Source: a virus. From it: DNA of 32,709 bases. The position numbers were made by a program, and so were the translations under genes. Positions 7,992-17,170 of this stretch are shown here, piece by piece. The notes beneath the pieces were generated by a model. It was not told the DNA's origin. It ran no database searches and worked only from the letters and a program-made list of their open reading frames with translations. The number at the start of each line of letters is the position of its first letter. Within the stretch, counting starts at the first letter, position 1. The stretch spans positions 1 to 32,709 of the IMG/VR virus record IMGVR_UViG_3300043399_000301; one strand, written 5' to 3'.

Positions 7992-8285
7992 TTATTCCTT
8001 TAGTGTACCGTCTTCATTGAACAAAGACTTAGCTTCTTCTTTAAATAGGTGTACAATGTGACCAGATACAATATCAAGGTTATTCTCTTTTGAAATATCC
8101 CAAGTATCTGAGAAATCAGATACATCCAAATTGTATTTATTCAATCTAGGGATATAGTAATTGAGAATTCTGTAATGCTCACTTGTTGCTACTCCAGACC
8201 TGAGCCTGAAAATAGCATAACGTACCGTACCCCGAGGGAGTAGTTTAATTTCATCTGGAGTGAAATCTATTGCTTGTGTTTGCAC
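7992..8285 (-). CDS. Small phage protein of unknown function
   Basis: A 97-residue, mostly helical and polar protein that starts at GTG 8285 with AAAGGATTATT upstream. It contains LLPRGTVRYAIFRLRSGVATSEHYRILNYYIPRLNKYNLD and an acidic C terminus. It is the first gene downstream of the promoter at 8332-8359 and lies three bases before the 450-residue structural gene, so it is probably co-expressed with virion proteins. I do not recognise a family. Confidence 0.6.
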   Translation of the reverse strand: MQTQAIDFTPDEIKLLPRGTVRYAIFRLRSGVATSEHYRILNYYIPRLNKYNLDVSDFSDTWDISKENNLDIVSGHIVHLFKEEAKSLFNEDGTLKE

Positions 8286-8331
8286 AATAATCCTTTCGTA
8301 ATAAACTGACTATGACAGTTTGCATTTATTT

Positions 8332-8359
8332 ATTATACAATAATAAAGATAAAAAGCAA
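8332..8359 (-). promoter_or_regulatory. Sigma-70-like promoter within the structural cluster
   Basis: On the minus strand TTGCTT (8354-8359), a 16-base spacer and TATAAT (8332-8337) lie in the only 100-base gap of this part of the cluster, about 50 bases before the GTG at 8285. Confidence 0.5.
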
Positions 8360-8392
8360 GTCTAATCATAGCCAGTAGAATTAGCGCATCAA

Positions 8393-10441
8393 TTAAGCAG
8401 GGTTGCTAAAGTTACGTTCCAAGCTGGACACAGCAGAGATTGCGTTGGAGATAGAACGAGCAATAGTACCTTCAGCTTGAACGTGCTGTGCGTTGCTCAA
8501 ACCAATAGCTACCAACACCACATCAGGGCCAGGAACCACAGAACTGTTGGTAGTATCGGTAGCACCGAAAGTACCACCAGAGGTGTAACCAGTGTTAACC
8601 TTGTACCAAGTAGTGCCGTTACGGTAGAAGTCACCGATTGAGTAGGTGCGAGAAGCCGCCCATGCGCATTGTGTGTTACCGTCATAGTCGTAGTCAAAAC
8701 CAACGGTTGCACCGGGAATCGTACCAGACACAGGAGTGCTGTTGTCAGCCTTGTTCACCAGAACAGCGTTTGCTGTGCCGAAGGCACTAGAAGTACCGGG
8801 GTTGATCTGCTTGTAGAACAAACGATAAATAGCGTTTGCACCGTCAGTCTGCAAGTTGGTGTTGAACGCCAGAGTACCAGCAGCGGTATAGGGGTAAGTA
8901 CGGTTAGTACCTGTATCATCGGCAAACACCAAACGGTTGGTATCGGTGCTGTTGAAGCTGTCAATGTACACACCACCATCGGTTGCATCGTACAGAGTGT
9001 ACAAGGTATCACCCACGAACACCAACAGGTCACGAGTGGTAGCACCTACTTTAGAAGCTGCACCTTGGTCAATGTCCACACCAGTCTTACGACGCAACGA
9101 CCACTGTACGAATTCGTAAACTTGTTCAGCAGTAGCAGCACCAGAAGCTGTCGAAGCAACGGTAGTATCAGCGTCAATAATCACAGAGAAGTTACGAGAT
9201 ACACCACCAATAGTCCTAGACTGAGGTGCAGCATACCAAGTAATACTCATGTTGCTGTAAGGCGATTGGTTAGCCAAGCCGTTAGCAGCGTTAGCAGTAT
9301 CAATCGAAGTATCAGCATGAGTAATCTTCAGTGCGTCAGAGGCGTTAGAAACTGGGAAACGATAAGCCTGATAGGTGGTTGCTGTAACACCAATGTCAGC
9401 CTTGGACTGCTTACCGTACGTCCAACCTTGTTCACGAACGAAGAAACGCAGGGTAGAGCCAGCAGTACGGTAGTCAAAGTTACCGTGAGTAGCATCACCG
9501 TAGGTCTTGATAGCTTGGTTGACCTGCCCAGTCAAAGCACACAGAGTAGGTGTAGCGGTCGTAGTACCAATCTGGTAGTAGATTTGGTCTTTTGGGCGTA
9601 CGGTAACAATACCACCGTTAGCCAAAGTAATTGTCTTGCTGATTACGAATTGAGTACCGTTTGTGATACTTACAATCGTAGTACCCAGAGGAATACCAGA
9701 GCCAGTTACGAAAGAACCAGCAACCAAACCAGCAGTAGAAGCTACAGTAATGGTTGTACTTGCAGTTGTACCAGCAGTCAGGGTCAAAGGCTTGGTTGTC
9801 TTTTCAGCACCAAGTTCGCCCAGAGAAATAGCACATAGCCATTCTTCTTGAGTTACACCAGCATTGTCTTTCAAAGCCCAACCACCTGTACGAATCAGGT
9901 TGTAAGTATAATCAACATCACCCCAGAAGGTCAACGAACCAGACACAGTACCTGAGTTGTTAATATCAACCGTAATCTGAGTGTTGGAATCAACCGACAC
10001 AACCTTAGCACCAGTACCAACACCGGTTCCGCTTACATAAAGACCAGGAACCACGTTAGAGGTGTTGAAGTTACCAGTTGTAGTGATTACCTTAGTAGCA
10101 GAAGTACCAGAGTTAGTGCCACCGTGAGTAATCTTGGTAGTTGGGTTGATAGTGGTATCAAGTTGCCAACCGTTTGTAAATTCAAACTGTTCGTCCGTAA
10201 TAGGAGTCATTGCGAAAGGGTACTTAATCAGAGTAGAATCTGATTTCCAAAGTTCTTTCAGCTTGGAGTACAAGCACTTCAGGGTTACACCGTCAGAAGT
10301 CAAGTTACCAACACGAGTCAGTTTAATAATTTTGTTTGTATTGTCAATAACCAGTTCGTTACTGGTTGTTGCTGTATATGTTGCAAGTTGATAGGAAAGA
10401 CTATCCGGGTCTTGCAGAAGACCACCTAGCGTAACTGCCAT
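8393..10441 (-). CDS. Large beta-rich phage structural protein
   Basis: A 682-residue protein rich in Thr, Ser, Gly and Asn. It contains at least two short Thr/Val beta modules of the type GLYVSGTGVGTGAKVVSV and ITVASTAGLVAGSFVTGSGI, which recur in phage tail and capsid-surface proteins. An N-terminal region with LYSKLKELWKSDSTLIKYPFAMTPITDEQFEF is also typical of large structural proteins in this neighbourhood. No catalytic motif is seen. Its base composition is higher in GC than the early genes. Opposite-strand open frames over this gene are compositional shadows. Confidence 0.65.
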   Translation of the reverse strand: MAVTLGGLLQDPDSLSYQLATYTATTSNELVIDNTNKIIKLTRVGNLTSDGVTLKCLYSKLKELWKSDSTLIKYPFAMTPITDEQFEFTNGWQLDTTINPTTKITHGGTNSGTSATKVITTTGNFNTSNVVPGLYVSGTGVGTGAKVVSVDSNTQITVDINNSGTVSGSLTFWGDVDYTYNLIRTGGWALKDNAGVTQEEWLCAISLGELGAEKTTKPLTLTAGTTASTTITVASTAGLVAGSFVTGSGIPLGTTIVSITNGTQFVISKTITLANGGIVTVRPKDQIYYQIGTTTATPTLCALTGQVNQAIKTYGDATHGNFDYRTAGSTLRFFVREQGWTYGKQSKADIGVTATTYQAYRFPVSNASDALKITHADTSIDTANAANGLANQSPYSNMSITWYAAPQSRTIGGVSRNFSVIIDADTTVASTASGAATAEQVYEFVQWSLRRKTGVDIDQGAASKVGATTRDLLVFVGDTLYTLYDATDGGVYIDSFNSTDTNRLVFADDTGTNRTYPYTAAGTLAFNTNLQTDGANAIYRLFYKQINPGTSSAFGTANAVLVNKADNSTPVSGTIPGATVGFDYDYDGNTQCAWAASRTYSIGDFYRNGTTWYKVNTGYTSGGTFGATDTTNSSVVPGPDVVLVAIGLSNAQHVQAEGTIARSISNAISAVSSLERNFSNPA

Positions 10442-10476
10442 TTTTTATTTCCTTTAAGAAAAATTACGAAGTAAAA

Positions 10477-12045
10477 TTAAACGGGATTGGCATATTGCCT
10501 ATCAATCGTCTGCTGAATTGGAATTGTTGTATCAAGACCAGAGTATGTAATGGGTTGATAAATAGGCTGCCTGTCTACATGGAATATCTGTAGATACCCT
10601 GTTTGACCTGCAACTGACTGCGAGAAAGTGAAACTTGTAGTTGAGCTTTCAACACCACCAATAAGAGTTGAGGTAGCAGGGTCTGTGCCAACATAGGCTC
10701 TTACTTCAGTACCTGCTAACAAACCAGTCAAAGTAACGTTAGCTGCTGCAATAATCGTTGTACTTGCACTTGTGCCATTTCGGTATGTAGGTACATCACC
10801 ACCACCTGAAATGTTGAGTGTTATAGCACCACCTGAGTTATTGTAGATGGCTGCGTTTGTCGTACCTGTTGCACCATAACCAGTAAACAAGTTACCGCTG
10901 AAGGTATAAGTCCCAGGTGCTGTAATTGTGATAGCATGACCAGTACCTGCACTTACAAACTGATTATCCTGAATGGTTTCAGGAGTTGCAGTAGTCATTG
11001 CTGTTGTAGCGTAACTACCTGTAATCAAGTTGTTAGTGAAAATACTATTACCGTGAGTAATGGTTCCGCAGCGACGGAACGTTGTTGCATTAACTGTGGT
11101 ATTGCTAAGGAACGAGAAGGTTCCCATGTCCGTGAATGTACAAGACTCTACATTAAAGTCCGCGTTATCGGTTACTAACACTCTACCACGCGAAACAGTA
11201 GTTAGAGAACTAATTGCAATAGAAGTCCAGTCAACTCTTGATGCTGCGTTAATAATCTCAAGGGTATTGAAGTTTGTGGTTACAAAATCTGTACTCTTAA
11301 TAAAAATAGCACGGTTAGCATCTCTGAAGTCAACAGCAGTACCAGAGCTACCAAATGCCAGTCTACCCTGTAGGGTGTAAGTACCGTTGGTGAATGAGAA
11401 GATTCCCCAACGATTGTAGACTGGCCCAGTATCTGTGTTAGTATCATTTACTTCAGCGGCAGCATCAAATGTAGCGTATCCGTTTGCAAGATCACCACCA
11501 GTCATGATGATTGACCCTCGACCGGCTCTAACTGCATCCCAACAAAGAGGATAACCCCTAGCAACAGAGAAATCTACGTTTGCAGCCATACCAAAGTATT
11601 GCCAAGTGCCGTTTGGGGTTCCTTGAGTTGCAGATGCAGTTTGTGCAGGGTCAACAGCATTTACTTGCCACCCACCATATTCGATGGTATCATCGCCATA
11701 AACGTAAAACCGCTTGTAGTTAGCTGCTGTGTTGCCAACTAGAATTTGCATACCACCATTTGCTTTTGTGCTAATAGAGTTCGCGGCAAGGAAATTTGTC
11801 CACATATATACTGCACCATCTGTTGGTACAGTAACAGCCGTTGGGTTTAAAAACCCAAGACCCCCGACACCAACGGCGTTATATATCTTAGATATGCAAG
11901 CAGCGCCAACTACATAGTGGTCAGTTTCTGTGGTAATAGTTGTACCTCCTGTTGACCCAGTAGGTTCACCAACAGCGACAGGGCTAGATTCACTGTCAAG
12001 AATGTTAACTGTTGTTAAATCTGTTGTATAGCTTGCTGCTGCCAT
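10477..12045 (-). CDS. Structural protein with beta-helix-like C-terminal half
   Basis: A 522-residue protein. After an N-terminal globular beta region (DHYVVGAACISKIYNAVG), residues about 240-420 contain short repeating strands with aligned N and T residues (FNTLEIINAASRVDWTSI, FNVESCTFTDMGTFSFLSN, ATTFRRCGTITHGNSIFTNN), consistent with a parallel beta-helix. The end has VTLTGLLAGTEVRAYVG, a small beta domain. The start ATG 12045 lies one base after the previous stop, showing coupling. It may be a fibre or a capsid-surface protein. Confidence 0.6.
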   Translation of the reverse strand: MAAASYTTDLTTVNILDSESSPVAVGEPTGSTGGTTITTETDHYVVGAACISKIYNAVGVGGLGFLNPTAVTVPTDGAVYMWTNFLAANSISTKANGGMQILVGNTAANYKRFYVYGDDTIEYGGWQVNAVDPAQTASATQGTPNGTWQYFGMAANVDFSVARGYPLCWDAVRAGRGSIIMTGGDLANGYATFDAAAEVNDTNTDTGPVYNRWGIFSFTNGTYTLQGRLAFGSSGTAVDFRDANRAIFIKSTDFVTTNFNTLEIINAASRVDWTSIAISSLTTVSRGRVLVTDNADFNVESCTFTDMGTFSFLSNTTVNATTFRRCGTITHGNSIFTNNLITGSYATTAMTTATPETIQDNQFVSAGTGHAITITAPGTYTFSGNLFTGYGATGTTNAAIYNNSGGAITLNISGGGDVPTYRNGTSASTTIIAAANVTLTGLLAGTEVRAYVGTDPATSTLIGGVESSTTSFTFSQSVAGQTGYLQIFHVDRQPIYQPITYSGLDTTIPIQQTIDRQYANPV

Positions 12046-12046
12046 T

Positions 12047-15000
12047 TTAGTTTCCTATCACTTCACTAGCACGTTCAGGCAATAACAGCCCTACTTGTAC
12101 TAAATAGTTGATTGTGTCAATATTTAATTTATCTTTAGTGTTGATGTAATGAGAAGCATCTACTCTATCAATGAATGTTTTTACTATCATATCAGTTGAC
12201 GACCTTATTGCAATCATTTCATCTATAGTGAATTTGCTGAGGAACTGTGTCTTAGTATGAATTCTGCAAGTAAATACGTCATTGTCGTAATCCCAATCGT
12301 AGAAATTAAGATCAGGTATAGGCCCAGACATTTCATGAACACTAATATTGTCAAAAGTTTTACCCATAGGGTTATCGGTAGTAATTCCGACTAACTCATT
12401 ACCGTTTCTAGTCACTACCCAATACTCTAGGTCTTCATTAACTGCGTCAAATATTGGATTGCATGCTCGCTTCTCTACTAATTCAAATTGTGCTGCTAAT
12501 TTAGCTTGTACAGCATCAGCAATAGTAGCATTAGAGATTATCTCACCTTTATCCGAATCAAAAGTCCTAACGCTTCTTGCTTTGAAGTCAACTGAACCGT
12601 TTGATTCATCGTCAGGGCTTACACCCGGTTGACCATCTACAATAGGCAAGGCATCAAGACCTGCGTTGGAATAGCTAGCTTCTTTTCTTCTGAACAACCA
12701 AGAATTAACAACCAGAACATCCGTGCCATCAAATCTAATAGCTTCTGGATAACGAATACCAACTTCAGTTGCTTGCCAATTGGCTACAACATCGTATAAG
12801 TCTTCAGCAATCACTCTAGCATTGGCAATGTCAATTCGCAAAGCATCAGCATCAAAAGAAATCAGATGATTTGTACTTCCTTCGCCTCTACCTAGAATTG
12901 CAACACCAAAACCATCTTTGTTTTCTTGCTGTGCCAAAGGTATGCTTACGTTCAGTGCATTGTTGTACAGCAATTCAACAACATCGTAGCCAGCTTTACG
13001 GATGCGAACTGTATACTGCTGGATGTTATCGTTGTAAGGATACTGCATTACTGCACTTGTTGTGCTGTCATTTGCAAATGTAATAGGTACTGCACCAATA
13101 GAGGGAATACCTTCAAATATTGCAATACTGCTACCCGCTTGAACGTTAGTCAAGGTAAGTTTAGCTGTATCCAATGGGTACATTGCTGCATTTTGCAAAG
13201 TAAGAGTCGTTGTACCATCTATTCTAAAACTTGTAATCAAGTTTGTAAGGTCAGATGTATGGCAAGATATTCTTACTCTTGGTTTAAAACCTGTAGGAGA
13301 TATACCTGTTTCTGCTTGCAAGTTGGTATCATTCAATACCTTAAACGTACCTGAGAATCCATTACCTTTGTCAAGATCGTATTCGTAGGTAAAGTTTGTA
13401 GTCTTTGTACCTTGCCTGATATGACTTGTTAGGGCATTCCATCCGAGAATACTGTGAGTCCATGTCCAAGTGATAGAATCACCTTGTTGCATGGTAATAG
13501 CACCCTGTGAAGTAAACTTGGGATTACCTGAATCAATCACATAAGCCGCTGCTGTGTATGCTGTCTTTTCAGTAAAGACAATAGCAAGTCTAGCAGTTGT
13601 ATCACCTGTAAAAGCATCCCAGAAGTGCAAACCATAAACAGAAACGAAACTGCTAGGCATGTTACCTGCGTTCTGCCTATTACCTCTAATCAGAGCATTA
13701 AGTTGTTGAGCACCATGAGTCTTGCTTGCATCTACGTTGTAGCAGTTCTCCATTACTTGCTTGTTAGAAGTATTGGTGCTGGATGATAGATTCAATCTCA
13801 GGTTCTTTAACCAACAACGTTGCAATCTAATATCAATGTTGTTACCACCATCAGAATACAGATAACCGGTTGGGTTAATCGTACCTGCATCAAACGGAGC
13901 AGCAGGTGAACCAATGTTCCTGACCTTTAGTGTAGTTGCACCACTGCAATAAACAACGCCGCTGTAAGGGTGAACGTTTGCTACCAGAGGCCAGTTTTGT
14001 ATATTTTCTACAGAGCAATCTCTACTCTGTGTTGTTGTTTCAAGAGCATGGCTACCAAGTGTAGTCTGAGTTAAAGATTTAACGTTGTCAGCATAGACAA
14101 TCTTTTTAATCTTTACTCGATTGCTTGAAAACAACAAGAATCTCTTGCCAATAACTTCTGCTTCGTGAATAAGCATATCATCGCACATATTCACAAATAC
14201 AGGAGCACTGATTGCTGTTACGTCTTGAGCATAACAACCACGAACTTTATTTACAACCCAGTTGTCGTACATATTAACAAGCACGACACAGTAAGCGTTT
14301 GTATTCTGTCCTTCTGCTCTAACAGCAGATACAGTACCGATTGTCCCACCGTTGTAGCATTGCTGCACAACGAAGCTGTAAGCAGCCACTGGAATAGCCC
14401 TTGTGCTCAAACCTACGTGAATCTGGTCAAGGTAAGGAGGTAATGCACACTCACCTACAATGAATTGATCTGCTGTATGCAGATTACGAATATCAAGAGA
14501 ATAAGCCTGAATCAAGTTCCAATACCAAGAGCCTGTACTGATATTGTGATTCAATACACCAGCACCTGAGAATTGAGCCTCGTATCTGTTACCTAATGTG
14601 TTGGCTGGTTCATTGTTTACTGCTTTATTTGCAGCAGAGCAAGTCTGGAATATAATTCCGGGTACTCTTACTTTGCAACCAGCTTGAGGTAAGTCGCCAG
14701 CAGGTAAACCATCAGTACCTTGCCCAATGGTTAGAACACCTGTTGTGCTGATATGAACAAACCGACAACGATTGTCGGTAGACATATTTGTACTTGTAAA
14801 CTTAGTACCTACGTTATGCCAAAAGACGTACTCACCAGAACCCGGAGAAGTTTCAATATCTACACCAGGGTAGTAGATAGCAACTTCTGCTGAAAAGTAA
14901 GGAAGTTGCAAAGTCTGCGCTCTGTTACCGTTGGTTGTACCAACATCAAACCAAGAACCTTGGACTTGCATAGAACCCATACGAGGAATTGTAAACGTTC

Positions 15001-15475
15001 TGGTATCTACGCCAGCAACTACAATCCATCCGGGTTCGTTAGAACCTGCTGCATTAGCAGATATACCTTGTAAGTTACCTGCTGAAAATTCTGCTGTAGC
15101 ATTACGAACTTTCAACCAACCAGCGGTAGGCATGGTTCCTGTATAGACAGTTCCACCAGTTCTATTCTGCATTACACAAAGCAATTCAGCTTGTGCATTA
15201 CCTTGAGAAATTATAGTACCAGACGCAGGGACGGAACCTGTTCCTTGCTCGAAAGGAATCAAGCTGATATTTGTACTCTTGATAATCAGTTCACCACCAA
15301 GGGTTGCACTGACTGCAATGTTTCCAAGAGCACCATTGACTTGAGATTGGTTAAGACCAAATCTACTATCGCAATCAATGGTTAAAGAACCACCGTTAAT
15401 GTTGTAAACGTCATCTCCGGTTTTATTCTGTAATTGCGTTATATTTTGTGCTGTCGCAATAGTAAATGTTGTCAA
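12047..15475 (-). CDS. Very large (1142 aa) tail/fibre-type protein with TTG start
   Basis: The frame opens with TTG at 15475, directly after the stop of the zinc-ribbon gene (TAATTG), with GGAGAG about 5 bases upstream. The next ATG codons lie well inside the conserved region, so TTG is the best start. Residues 1-600 are a beta-rich, beta-helix-like region (short strands with Asn/Cys ladders such as IDIRLQRCWLKNLRLNLSSS). The C-terminal 300 residues are more globular and include VEKRACNPIFDAVNEDLEYWVVTRNG and a helical tail FTIDEMIAIRSSTDMIVKTF. It is the longest gene in the window and has no enzymatic motif I can identify. Confidence 0.6.
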   Translation of the reverse strand: MTTFTIATAQNITQLQNKTGDDVYNINGGSLTIDCDSRFGLNQSQVNGALGNIAVSATLGGELIIKSTNISLIPFEQGTGSVPASGTIISQGNAQAELLCVMQNRTGGTVYTGTMPTAGWLKVRNATAEFSAGNLQGISANAAGSNEPGWIVVAGVDTRTFTIPRMGSMQVQGSWFDVGTTNGNRAQTLQLPYFSAEVAIYYPGVDIETSPGSGEYVFWHNVGTKFTSTNMSTDNRCRFVHISTTGVLTIGQGTDGLPAGDLPQAGCKVRVPGIIFQTCSAANKAVNNEPANTLGNRYEAQFSGAGVLNHNISTGSWYWNLIQAYSLDIRNLHTADQFIVGECALPPYLDQIHVGLSTRAIPVAAYSFVVQQCYNGGTIGTVSAVRAEGQNTNAYCVVLVNMYDNWVVNKVRGCYAQDVTAISAPVFVNMCDDMLIHEAEVIGKRFLLFSSNRVKIKKIVYADNVKSLTQTTLGSHALETTTQSRDCSVENIQNWPLVANVHPYSGVVYCSGATTLKVRNIGSPAAPFDAGTINPTGYLYSDGGNNIDIRLQRCWLKNLRLNLSSSTNTSNKQVMENCYNVDASKTHGAQQLNALIRGNRQNAGNMPSSFVSVYGLHFWDAFTGDTTARLAIVFTEKTAYTAAAYVIDSGNPKFTSQGAITMQQGDSITWTWTHSILGWNALTSHIRQGTKTTNFTYEYDLDKGNGFSGTFKVLNDTNLQAETGISPTGFKPRVRISCHTSDLTNLITSFRIDGTTTLTLQNAAMYPLDTAKLTLTNVQAGSSIAIFEGIPSIGAVPITFANDSTTSAVMQYPYNDNIQQYTVRIRKAGYDVVELLYNNALNVSIPLAQQENKDGFGVAILGRGEGSTNHLISFDADALRIDIANARVIAEDLYDVVANWQATEVGIRYPEAIRFDGTDVLVVNSWLFRRKEASYSNAGLDALPIVDGQPGVSPDDESNGSVDFKARSVRTFDSDKGEIISNATIADAVQAKLAAQFELVEKRACNPIFDAVNEDLEYWVVTRNGNELVGITTDNPMGKTFDNISVHEMSGPIPDLNFYDWDYDNDVFTCRIHTKTQFLSKFTIDEMIAIRSSTDMIVKTFIDRVDASHYINTKDKLNIDTINYLVQVGLLLPERASEVIGN

Positions 15476-15652
15476 TTATCTCTCCCACTTATTCATTGGA
15501 CATTTAGATTGCGGTATTGTAGCTTTACCTGCTAGGACGCATTTGCATTTACCGCACAATGCTCCAAGAACCGAATCAGTCTTGTATTCACATTTATCGC
15601 AAACAGCGAGGCGTTCTGTACGCACAAGGATGATGGCTCGATAGTCAGTCAT
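15476..15652 (-). CDS. Small zinc-ribbon protein
   Basis: A 58-residue protein starting at ATG 15652. It has cysteines arranged as CDKCEYKT...LCGKCKCVLAGK...SKCPMNKW, a zinc-ribbon pattern that I recognise from small phage proteins inserted next to tail genes. Its stop is immediately followed by the TTG start of the 1142-residue gene, so the two are translationally coupled. The role is unknown; zinc binding is inferred from the cysteine spacing. Confidence 0.7.
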   Translation of the reverse strand: MTDYRAIILVRTERLAVCDKCEYKTDSVLGALCGKCKCVLAGKATIPQSKCPMNKWER

Positions 15653-15698
15653 TTATATTCCTTAAAAGGAAGGGCCGAAGCCCTCCCGATTACTTAGA

Positions 15699-16571
15699 TT
15701 AAGCGCCTGCGCCGTTACCACCAGCTTGACCGAACAAACGGCCACGCATTGCTGTACGGAAAGAAGCACCCAAAGCAACGCAATCAATGTTCTGGATTTC
15801 CAGTTTGATGTTGTTGATATGAGTGTGAGCACCAGCGGCTGCGGTAGCAGCAGCATCAGCAGCAGCTTGAGCACCAGCAGCTGTAACACCAGCAGCGGTA
15901 GCAGTTGCTTGAGCAGCAGCGGCAGCAGCGGCAGCATTGGCAGCGGCAGTAGCAGCAGCGTCAGCGGCAGCTTGTGCAGCAGCAACAGCAGCAGCATTAA
16001 CGCTGAGGGAAGCAACTTGAGTTTGCAGAGCAGCGATCTGAGCAGCTTGCTGTGCGTCAACGCCTTGCAGGTTAGCAATAGCGGTAGCTTGGTCAGCAAT
16101 AGCAGCAGTCAGAGCTACGCAATCACATTCGGCACCACCACCGGTTGAGTTCTGAATGGTAGTAACTTGCTGAGCCAAAGCATCCAAAGCGGTTTGGATT
16201 GCATTGATGTTGCTTTGCAGGGCAGCATCAGCATCTTGCAGAGATGTTACGCTACCAGCAACGCTGGCTTGCAGGGCAGCAACGGTAGCTTGCAGTTGAG
16301 CAACAGCAGTGCTGGTTTCCAATACGTCAAGGCGGCTATCTAGAGCAGCCAACTGAGACAGAATCGACTGAGCAGTGAGGGTGTCACCTTCGGTGTTGGA
16401 AGCCAACAGCGTATTCAGAGTAGTAATCTGAGCTTGCAGAGCATTAATGTCTACTTCGCCAAGAGCAATTACTTCGTTGATTTTATCTTGTACTGCTTGA
16501 CCAACTTCATCACCGAAGGTGGTAGCCAAACATTGAACCAATAGGGTCAAGTCGTTATTGTATTCATCCAT
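15699..16571 (-). CDS. Ala-rich coiled-coil fibre protein
   Basis: A 290-residue protein. Residues 40-150 are heptad-like (LQAQITTLNTLLASN, LDSRLDVLETSTAVAQLQATVAALQA). Residues 190-250 are almost pure Ala/Gln/Thr (repeated AAADAAATAAA units), predicted to form a long trimeric coiled coil. The C terminus, with THINNIKLEIQNIDCVALGASFRTAMRGRLFG, is probably a capping or attachment domain. The repeat DNA makes opposite-strand Ser-rich and Leu-rich open frames that are not genes. It is likely a rod-like fibre or whisker component. Confidence 0.6.
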   Translation of the reverse strand: MDEYNNDLTLLVQCLATTFGDEVGQAVQDKINEVIALGEVDINALQAQITTLNTLLASNTEGDTLTAQSILSQLAALDSRLDVLETSTAVAQLQATVAALQASVAGSVTSLQDADAALQSNINAIQTALDALAQQVTTIQNSTGGGAECDCVALTAAIADQATAIANLQGVDAQQAAQIAALQTQVASLSVNAAAVAAAQAAADAAATAAANAAAAAAAAQATATAAGVTAAGAQAAADAAATAAAGAHTHINNIKLEIQNIDCVALGASFRTAMRGRLFGQAGGNGAGA

Positions 16572-16605
16572 TTTGTATTTCCTTAATTAAGTTTGTTTAT
16601 CTGCA

Positions 16606-16791
16606 TTAAGCAGCAGAAGATGCTGTCTCATCTGTTGTTACACAGACTTCCCCGGAGAGCAAAGAGTTTAGTTGCTGAATCCTAGAGAAATTAGCAGCTA
16701 TTTCTTGCTCTATCATGCAACGAATAATATCACCCACTTGCACACCAACTTCGGCAAAGGCGCATGATAGTTTCTCTTCTAGGGTTTGCAT
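16606..16791 (-). CDS. Small hypothetical structural-cluster protein
   Basis: A 61-residue protein (starts MQTLEEKLSCAFAEVG) mostly predicted as helix. Its ribosome site GGAGG overlaps the end of the preceding gene, and the order suggests co-translation with fibre genes. No family is recognised. Confidence 0.55.
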   Translation of the reverse strand: MQTLEEKLSCAFAEVGVQVGDIIRCMIEQEIAANFSRIQQLNSLLSGEVCVTTDETASSAA

Positions 16792-16800
16792 CTAACCTCC

Positions 16801-17169
16801 TTAGATTACTGAATAAGTGATGCTTGCTATATTTGAGAAAGCATCAAGGTTGAAAACTTTTCGGAATGTGTTACTTCCTCTGATAAAATCTAACTGAACA
16901 AGGTTTGAATCAACGTCATAGGTAAGTAGCTTGTAGTTACCTGATTGATAATCAACTCTTGTTAGGTTATCTCCTGTGTAGCTGAACGTAGGATTTCTCT
17001 CGTTAACAGCTAAAAATAAATCTTCAAAAGAAAGAGCTTCAGTTACACCACCTGAAGTTCTTCTATACAACTTGTTTTCACTTACATAAAAGTGACTAAA
17101 GCCAGCATCAGGTACTGTAGCATCCGATGTGACATTAGGTAGGTCTAAACCTGTAAGGTAAGTCGCCAT
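16801..17169 (-). CDS. Small beta-rich structural protein
   Basis: A 122-residue protein with strands such as FSHFYVSENKLYRRTSGGVTEAL and YKLLTYDVDSNLVQLDFIRG. These resemble modules found in phage fibre accessory proteins. Its ATG lies one base after the stop of the 581-residue gene, so it is coupled. No enzymatic motif is seen; function unknown. Confidence 0.55.
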   Translation of the reverse strand: MATYLTGLDLPNVTSDATVPDAGFSHFYVSENKLYRRTSGGVTEALSFEDLFLAVNERNPTFSYTGDNLTRVDYQSGNYKLLTYDVDSNLVQLDFIRGSNTFRKVFNLDAFSNIASITYSVI

Positions 17170-17170
17170 A

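Noticed and set aside
8669-9838. 389-codon open frame on the plus strand
   Set aside because: It lies fully opposite the 682-residue structural gene, whose protein is compositionally sensible. The opposite frame is Ser/Thr/Cys-rich and has no ribosome site or family resemblance.
15662-16148. Leu-rich and Ser-rich open frames overlapping the Ala-rich coiled-coil gene
   Set aside because: They are frame and strand shadows of GC-containing Ala-codon repeats, with no ribosome site.
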